From the NCBI GenBank assembly GCA_038248955.1, contig JBBRWW010000154.1:1-6357 (forward strand): 6,357 nt of DNA, read 5' to 3'. Of the stretch, positions 1 through 4,344 are shown one piece after another. The notes below the pieces were generated by a model. It was not told the DNA's origin, ran no database searches, and saw only the letters and a list, made by a program, of their open reading frames with translations. The DNA is from Lysobacter_K sp038248955. GTDB taxonomy: Bacteria; Pseudomonadota; Gammaproteobacteria; Xanthomonadales; Xanthomonadaceae. Numbering within the stretch: the first letter of the stretch is position 1; each line of letters begins with the position of its first letter. Position numbers and translations under genes: made by a program.

Positions 1-999
1 CACCTCTTCAACGAGGCCTACCTGATGCACACCAGCACCAGCCCGCAGTACGCCATCATCGCCAGTTGCGACGTGGCCGCAGCGATGATGGAGCCGCCCG
101 GCGGCACCGCGCTGGTGGAAGAGAGCATCAAGGAGGCGATGGAATTCCGCCGCGCGATGCGCAAGGTCGACAAGGAGTTCGGCCGCGACTGGTGGTTCAA
201 GGTCTGGGGCCCGGACAAGCTGGTCGAAGAAGGCATCGGCCGCGCCGAGGGCTGGACGCTCAAGGCCAAGGACAAGTGGCATGGCTTCGGCGACCTGGCC
301 GCCGGCTTCAACCTGCTCGACCCGATCAAGTGCACCATCATCACGCCGGGCATGGACATGTCGGGCAAGTTCGCCAAGACGGGTATTCCGGCCGGCATCG
401 TCACCAAGTTCCTGGCCGAGCATGGCGTGGTGGTCGAGAAGACCGGCCTCTATTCGTTCTTCATCCTGTTCACCATCGGCATCACCAAGGGCCGCTGGAA
501 CACGCTGCTGACCGCGCTGCAGCAGTTCAAGGACGACTACGACCGCAATGCACCGATGTGGCGCATCCTGCCGGAGTTCTGCCAGGCCCACCCGCAGTAC
601 GAGAAGATGGGCCTGAAAGACCTGTGCCAGGCCATGCACGATGAATACGCCAAGGGCGACATCGCGCGGCTGACCACCGATGTCTACCAATCCGACCTGC
701 AGCCGGCGATGAAACCCAGTGACGCCTTCGCCTACATCGCGCGCCGCGAGACCGAGCGGGTCGACATCGACGAATTGGAGGGCCGCATCACCACCGCGCT
801 GCTGACGCCGTACCCGCCGGGCATCCCGCTGCTGATTCCGGGCGAGCGCTTCAACCGCAAGATCGTGCAGTACCTGAAGTTCACGCGCCAGTTCAACGCC
901 CGCTTTCCGGGTTTCGCCACCGACGTGCACGGCCTGGTGGAGGACGAGGGCGGCGTCGAAGGGCGCTACTACGTGGATTGCGTTCGCCAGGCGACTTGA
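1..999 (+). CDS. Orn/Lys/Arg decarboxylase, PLP-dependent (C-terminal part, 5' truncated by window edge)
   Basis: The frame is open from base 1 and ends at TGA 997-999, giving 332 residues of a protein whose family is normally about 700-760 residues, so roughly the first 400 residues are missing. Enzymes of this family remove CO2 from ornithine, lysine or arginine in the cytoplasm, making putrescine, cadaverine or agmatine for polyamine supply or acid resistance. The fragment starts with LFNEAYLMHTSTSPQY, which in the family lies shortly after the PLP-binding Ser-x-His-Lys segment; that lysine is therefore just outside the window. Also visible are DPIK (fragment residues 107-110), the segment GLYSFFILFTIGITKGRWN, and YPPGIPLLIPGE (271-282) of the C-terminal domain. 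The substrate cannot be read from this part. The WWFKVWGP-type sequence resembles proteobacterial enzymes annotated variously as arginine or lysine decarboxylase more than E. coli AdiA, so no symbol is given. The gene is convergent with fabI. Family assignment is firm; substrate is open. Confidence 0.93.
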   Translation, partial: HLFNEAYLMHTSTSPQYAIIASCDVAAAMMEPPGGTALVEESIKEAMEFRRAMRKVDKEFGRDWWFKVWGPDKLVEEGIGRAEGWTLKAKDKWHGFGDLAAGFNLLDPIKCTIITPGMDMSGKFAKTGIPAGIVTKFLAEHGVVVEKTGLYSFFILFTIGITKGRWNTLLTALQQFKDDYDRNAPMWRILPEFCQAHPQYEKMGLKDLCQAMHDEYAKGDIARLTTDVYQSDLQPAMKPSDAFAYIARRETERVDIDELEGRITTALLTPYPPGIPLLIPGERFNRKIVQYLKFTRQFNARFPGFATDVHGLVEDEGGVEGRYYVDCVRQAT

Positions 1000-1016
1000 T
1001 CGCGTACTGCAGCCGC

Positions 1017-1042
1017 AAAAAAGCCGCCCTCGGGCGGCTTTT
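1017..1042. terminator. Bidirectional intrinsic terminator between convergent genes
   Basis: A perfect inverted repeat has left arm AAGCCGCCC (1021-1029), a two-base centre TC (in practice a four-base loop) and right arm GGGCGGCTT (1032-1040). It is flanked by six A's on the left (1017-1022) and four T's on the right (1039-1042), so it reads as GC-rich hairpin plus U-run on both strands. It begins 17 bases after the decarboxylase stop and lies 24 bases beyond the fabI stop, so it can end both transcripts. The U-run is longer for the fabI direction (six) than for the decarboxylase direction (four). Confidence 0.9.
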
Positions 1043-1066
1043 CCATGCTCCGGTCCAGCGTAAACA

Positions 1067-1852
1067 TCAGGCCTCGGGGCTGCCGATCGCGACGTGGCTG
1101 AATCCGCCGTCAACGTAGACGATCTCGGCGCTGATGCCCGCGGCCAGGTCGCTCAGCAGGAAGGCGGCGGTGTTGCCGACGTCGTCGATCGTGATCGCCC
1201 GGCGGATCGGCGTGGTGGCGGCGAACTCGCTCAGCAGCTTGCTGAAGTCCTTGATGCCGCTGGCCGCCAGCGTCTTGATCGGTCCGGCCGAAATGCCATT
1301 GACGCGGATGCCCTTGGCGCCCAGGCTCTGCGCCAGGAAGCGCACGCCGGCTTCGAGCGACGCCTTGGCCAGGCCCATGGTGTTGTAGTTGGGCACGTAG
1401 CGCATGGCGCCCAGGTAGGTCAGCGTCAGCAGCGCCGCGCCGGGGCGCAGGCGGGGCAGGGCGGCCTTGGCCAGCGCCGGGAAGCTGTAGCTGGAGATGT
1501 CGTGGGCGATGCGGAAGTTCTCCCGCGTCATGCCGTCGAGGAAGTCACCGGCAATGGCCTCGCGCGGGGCAAAGGCGATGGCATGCACGAAGCCGTCGAA
1601 CTGGTCCCAGTGCGCACCCAGGTCGGTGAACAGGCGTTCGATCTGCGCGTCGTCGGACACGTCGCAATCGAACACCAGTTCGGAGCCGAACTCGGCTGCG
1701 AACGCGGTGATCCGGTCCCGGAAGCGGTCTCCTTGGTAGCTGAAGGCCAGCTCGGCGCCTTCACGGTGGCAGGCCCGCGCGATGCCGTAGGCGATGGAGC
1801 GGTTGTTCAGCACGCCCGTGATCAACAAGCGCTTGCCGGCGAGAAAACCCAT
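1067..1852 (-). CDS. fabI: Enoyl-[acyl-carrier-protein] reductase (NADH), FabI
   Basis: FabI carries out the last step of each type II fatty acid elongation cycle, reducing trans-2-enoyl-ACP to acyl-ACP with NADH in the cytoplasm. The 261-residue product matches the usual length (E. coli 262) and aligns without gaps at the key positions. It is a short-chain dehydrogenase/reductase fold with Gly13 and Ser19-Ile20 in the cofactor loop, Gln40, Asp64-Val65 near the adenine pocket, and the FabI catalytic pattern Tyr146, Tyr156, Lys163 in TYLGAMRYVPNYNTMGLAK. Later segments SAGPIKTLAASGIKDF and VDGGFS are also diagnostic. Met159 and Phe203, part of the triclosan pocket in E. coli, are kept, but position 93 is Ala rather than the Gly of E. 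coli. The start at 1852 gives the standard MGFLAGKRLLITG beginning and is preceded by AGGA (minus strand, 1863-1866), ten bases from the ATG. It stands alone: divergent from rimP and convergent with the decarboxylase. No strong promoter for it is evident. Confidence 0.97.
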   Translation of the reverse strand: MGFLAGKRLLITGVLNNRSIAYGIARACHREGAELAFSYQGDRFRDRITAFAAEFGSELVFDCDVSDDAQIERLFTDLGAHWDQFDGFVHAIAFAPREAIAGDFLDGMTRENFRIAHDISSYSFPALAKAALPRLRPGAALLTLTYLGAMRYVPNYNTMGLAKASLEAGVRFLAQSLGAKGIRVNGISAGPIKTLAASGIKDFSKLLSEFAATTPIRRAITIDDVGNTAAFLLSDLAAGISAEIVYVDGGFSHVAIGSPEA

Positions 1853-1964
1853 GGCTGGTCAGTCCTGTGGTTGGCGGTCTGCGCGGCAGGCATTGGCGCT
1901 GGCGCAGCCCTTGAAACGAAGCCTTGGATTCTCTCACGCAGGGGCAAGCCGCGGCCCCGGGGTG

Positions 1965-1993
1965 TTGCCGGCCTTGCGCTTGCAGGCTATAAT
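1965..1993 (+). promoter_or_regulatory. Sigma70-type promoter of the rimP-nusA-infB operon
   Basis: A perfect -10 hexamer TATAAT at 1988-1993 lies 17 bases downstream of TTGCCG (1965-1970), which matches four of six bases of the -35 consensus. It sits where GC-rich intergenic DNA changes to an AT-richer stretch. The predicted transcription start is about 1999-2001, giving a leader of about 100 bases before the rimP ATG. This is the only strong promoter match I see upstream of the operon. The -10 element is certain as sequence; its use is inferred. Confidence 0.8.
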
Positions 1994-1997
1994 TCGC

Positions 1998-2016
1998 CTT
2001 TCGCTGTAGAGCAAAG
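1998..2016 (+). promoter_or_regulatory. First leader hairpin at the predicted 5' end of the rimP mRNA
   Basis: CTTT (1998-2001) pairs with AAAG (2013-2016), and GCT (2003-2005) with AGC (2010-2012), leaving C2002 bulged and GTAG (2006-2009) as a four-base loop. The predicted transcription start falls at or just inside the left arm, so the outermost pairs may be missing in the RNA. It directly abuts the following terminator hairpin without a spacer base, suggesting the two form a single leader element. Its 3' arm can instead pair with 2042-2048. Confidence 0.45.
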
Positions 2017-2044
2017 TGGGCGGATTTTCCAGCCCATTTTTTTT
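2017..2044 (+). terminator. Leader (attenuator-like) intrinsic terminator upstream of rimP
   Basis: TGGGC (2017-2021) pairs with GCCCA (2032-2036), extended inward by GG/CC (2022-2023 with 2029-2030), with A2031 bulged and loop ATTTT; eight T's follow (2037-2044). It lies between the operon promoter and the rimP start and points in the direction of transcription, ending only about 45 bases after the predicted start, so it would terminate a large share of transcripts unless overcome. A rimP leader RNA family containing a terminator ahead of this operon has been described in proteobacteria; I recall this but cannot confirm a match here. The hairpin and T-run are directly visible; attenuation is inference. 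Confidence 0.75.
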
Positions 2045-2097
2045 GCTCGATCCGGAATCACCTATTTTTTCGCACTTCAAGAATTGAACTGGGCACG

Positions 2098-2781
2098 ATG
2101 AGTTGGCAGCAAGCGCTGGAGCGCACCGTCACCGGGTTGGGATATGACCTCGTGGACGTCGAGCGATCGGCGGGTGGACTGCTGCGCATCACGATTGATC
2201 GGCTGCCGGGGCAGGGGTACGGCACCGGGCCGGGCGAGTTTGTCCTGGTTGAAGACTGCGAAATGGTCACCCGGCAGTTGCAGTATGTATTTGAAGTCGA
2301 GGCGGTGGAGTACGACCGGCTCGAAGTGTCATCGCCGGGCTTGGATCGGCCGCTCAAGAAGCCGGCCGACTGGCGGCGGTTTGTGGGTGCGGAGGTGGAA
2401 GTGACGTTGCGGGAGGCGTTCCAGGGCCGCAAGAAGTGGCGTGGCACTTTGCTCGCACCGACCGCGGCGGTTGTTGTTGATGCGCCGACGTTGCCAGCGG
2501 CGGTTGCCGATGACGCGGTTTGGCGGTTGCTGTTGCCTAGCGACCGCCCGACATCGCGCACCGCACTGAAGCGGGCCGCCAAGGCGGTTGCGGCGGGCTT
2601 GGTAGATGCGGCGGCGGCGTCGGCGCAGGAAACGCTGGATTTTTTGTTGGACGAAGTGCGTGAGGCCCGCCTCGTGCCGAATGTCGACTTCAACGGTCGG
2701 CGTGGCGCGTTGTCAGAGGATGGGTTGCAGGACACCGTTTCCGAACGAGTGGCCGAGAAGATAGACGGAGGTCAGGACTGA
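2098..2781 (+). CDS. rimP: Ribosome maturation factor RimP
   Basis: RimP binds the small ribosomal subunit during assembly and helps formation of the S12-containing region of the 30S head and body. The 227-residue product begins MSWQQALERTVTGLGYDLV, contains VEDCEMVTRQ (51-60) and the family signature EVSSPGLDRPL (76-86) in the N-terminal domain, then the C-terminal Sm-like domain around FVGAEVEVTLREAFQGRKKWRGTLL (95-119). It is much longer than E. coli RimP (about 150 residues): some 58 residues (about 121-178), rich in Ala and Val, separate the RGTLL strand from LDFLLDEVREARLVPNVDF, and about 27 residues follow. Insertions here occur in related Burkholderiales. The ATG at 2098 is chosen because it starts the conserved N-terminus; no good ribosome binding site precedes it. 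It is first in the operon, and its stop codon overlaps the nusA start by one base. Leucine TTG and arginine CGG are used more than in nusA or infB. Confidence 0.94.
   Translation: MSWQQALERTVTGLGYDLVDVERSAGGLLRITIDRLPGQGYGTGPGEFVLVEDCEMVTRQLQYVFEVEAVEYDRLEVSSPGLDRPLKKPADWRRFVGAEVEVTLREAFQGRKKWRGTLLAPTAAVVVDAPTLPAAVADDAVWRLLLPSDRPTSRTALKRAAKAVAAGLVDAAAASAQETLDFLLDEVREARLVPNVDFNGRRGALSEDGLQDTVSERVAEKIDGGQD
2767..2771 (+). promoter_or_regulatory. Strong ribosome binding site of nusA, inside rimP
   Basis: GGAGG lies nine bases before the nusA ATG at 2781, within the last codons of rimP. The rimP stop and nusA start share a base (TGATG, 2779-2783), so ribosomes finishing rimP can restart on nusA. 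This supports the nusA start and predicts translational coupling with an additional independent entry. Confidence 0.85.
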
Positions 2782-4271
2782 TGAACCGCGAAATGTTGAT
2801 GTTGGTCGAAGCCATTTCTCGAGAGAAGAGTGTGGACGGCGAGATCGTGTTCGGTGCGGTCGAGGCGGCGTTGGCGCAGGCCACCAAGAAATTGCACGGC
2901 GGCGAGGTCGAAATCCGCGTGGCGGTGGACCGCGATACCGGCGATTACGAGACTTTCCGGCGTTGGCTGGTGGTGCCCGACGAGGCCGGCTTGCAAAACC
3001 CCGATGCCGAGGAGATGTTGTCCGACGCACTCGACCGCATCGCCGACATCGAGGTCGGTGACTACATCGAGGAATCGGCTGACTCGGTGCCGATCGGCCG
3101 GATCGGCGCCATGGCCGCCAAGCAGGTGATCCTGCAGAAGATCCGTGATGCCGAGCGCGAGACCTTGCTCAACGACTTTCTGTCGCGCGGCGACAAGGTT
3201 TTCGTCGGTACCGTCAAGCGGCTGGACAAGGGCGACATCATCGTCGAGAGCGGCCGCGTCGAAGGGCGCCTGAAGCGCACCGAGATGATTCCCAAAGAAA
3301 ACCTGCGCACGGGCGATCGGGTGCGGGCCTACATCGCCGGCATCGACACCGTGGCCCGTGGTCCGCAGATCATGCTGTCGCGTTCGGCGCCGGGTTTCAT
3401 GATGGAACTCTTCGCCCAGGAAGTGCCCGAGATGGAGCAGGGGCTGCTCGAGATCAAGAGCTGCGCCCGCGACAGCGGCAGCCGCGCGAAGATCGCCGTG
3501 GTTTCGCACGACAAGCGGGTCGACCCGATCGGCACTTGCGTCGGCGTGCGCGGTTCGCGCGTCAATGCGGTGACCAACGAGTTGGCCGGTGAGCGGGTCG
3601 ACATCGTGCTGTGGTCCGATGACCCGGCGCAGTTCGTCATCGGTGCGCTGGCCCCGGCCAACGTGCAGTCGATCGTGGTCGACGAAGAAAAGCATGCGAT
3701 GGATGTGGTGGTCGACGAGGAAAATCTCGCGATCGCCATCGGCCGTGGTGGCCAGAACGTGAGGCTCGCCAGCGAGCTGACCGGCTGGCGCATCAACATC
3801 ATGTCGGCCGAGGAGTCGCAGGCCAAGCAGGCCGTCGAGAGTGATTCGATCCGCAAGCTGTTCGTCGACAAGCTCGACGTCGATCAGGAAGTCGCCGACA
3901 TGTTGATCGCCGAAGGCTTCTCCAGCCTGGAAGAAGTGGCCTATGTGCCGCTGCAGGAAATGCTGGAGATGGACGCCTTCGACGAGGACACCGTGCACGA
4001 GCTTCGCACCCGTGCCAAGGACGCGCTGCTGACGATGGAAATCGCCCGCGAAGAGAGCGTCGAGGCCGTGTCCCAGGATCTGCGCGACCTCGAATTCGAG
4101 GGTCAGGGTCTGACGCCCGAGCTGATCGGCAAGCTGGCCGACGGCGGCGTGCACAGCCGCGACGACCTGGCCGACCTGGCCGTGGACGAGTTGATCGAGA
4201 TGACCTCGATCGACGAGGCCGCTGCCAAGACATTGATCATGAAGGCGCGGGAGCATTGGTTCACCGCTTGA
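2781..4271 (+). CDS. nusA: Transcription termination/antitermination factor NusA
   Basis: NusA binds RNA polymerase near the RNA exit channel, promotes pausing and intrinsic termination, and with NusB, S10 and NusG takes part in antitermination on rRNA operons. The 496-residue product is the length of E. coli NusA (495). Domains in order: N-terminal polymerase-binding domain (1 to about 125, opening MNREMLMLVEAISREKSVDG); S1 RNA-binding domain (about 135-200, KVFVGTVKRLDKGDIIVESG); KH1 (about 203-280) with loop GVRG at 255-258; KH2 (about 285-345) with loop GRGG at 321-324; and two acidic C-terminal repeats (about 360-420 and 435-490), the part that in E. coli contacts the polymerase alpha subunit and relieves autoinhibition. 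No key feature is missing. The start is fixed by the conserved N-terminus and the GGAGG at 2767. It is the second gene of the operon. Expression may follow the leader terminator; NusA could itself stimulate termination there and so limit its own operon, which is inference. Confidence 0.98.
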   Translation: MNREMLMLVEAISREKSVDGEIVFGAVEAALAQATKKLHGGEVEIRVAVDRDTGDYETFRRWLVVPDEAGLQNPDAEEMLSDALDRIADIEVGDYIEESADSVPIGRIGAMAAKQVILQKIRDAERETLLNDFLSRGDKVFVGTVKRLDKGDIIVESGRVEGRLKRTEMIPKENLRTGDRVRAYIAGIDTVARGPQIMLSRSAPGFMMELFAQEVPEMEQGLLEIKSCARDSGSRAKIAVVSHDKRVDPIGTCVGVRGSRVNAVTNELAGERVDIVLWSDDPAQFVIGALAPANVQSIVVDEEKHAMDVVVDEENLAIAIGRGGQNVRLASELTGWRINIMSAEESQAKQAVESDSIRKLFVDKLDVDQEVADMLIAEGFSSLEEVAYVPLQEMLEMDAFDEDTVHELRTRAKDALLTMEIAREESVEAVSQDLRDLEFEGQGLTPELIGKLADGGVHSRDDLADLAVDELIEMTSIDEAAAKTLIMKAREHWFTA

Positions 4272-4344
4272 CGCGGCGCAAGCCCAACGCTCGCCTGACA
4301 CCATCGCCCCGCACCGCACCGAAGATTTGCAAGGAAATTCACCC

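Noticed and set aside
66..644. A 192-codon open frame overlapping the decarboxylase in another frame
   Set aside because: The Arg/Gly/His-rich product is the out-of-frame reading of a conserved enzyme; the real frame matches the family throughout.
1853..1964. Left part of the divergent intergenic region, examined for a small gene, tRNA or operator
   Set aside because: Apart from the fabI ribosome binding site, no convincing open frame, cloverleaf, repeat or palindrome is visible.
2063..2070. A second T-run (six T's) near the rimP start, as a possible further terminator
   Set aside because: No stable GC-rich hairpin lies directly before it.
1094..2101. A 335-codon plus-strand open frame opposite fabI and running into the rimP start
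   Set aside because: It covers intact fabI in antisense and crosses the promoter and leader terminator; the sequence is repetitive Ala/Gly/Gln/Val with no family resemblance.
4272..4344. The nusA-infB gap, examined for a terminator or promoter
   Set aside because: No hairpin with a T-run and no good -10/-35 pair; only the infB ribosome binding site is supported, so infB is taken as part of the operon.
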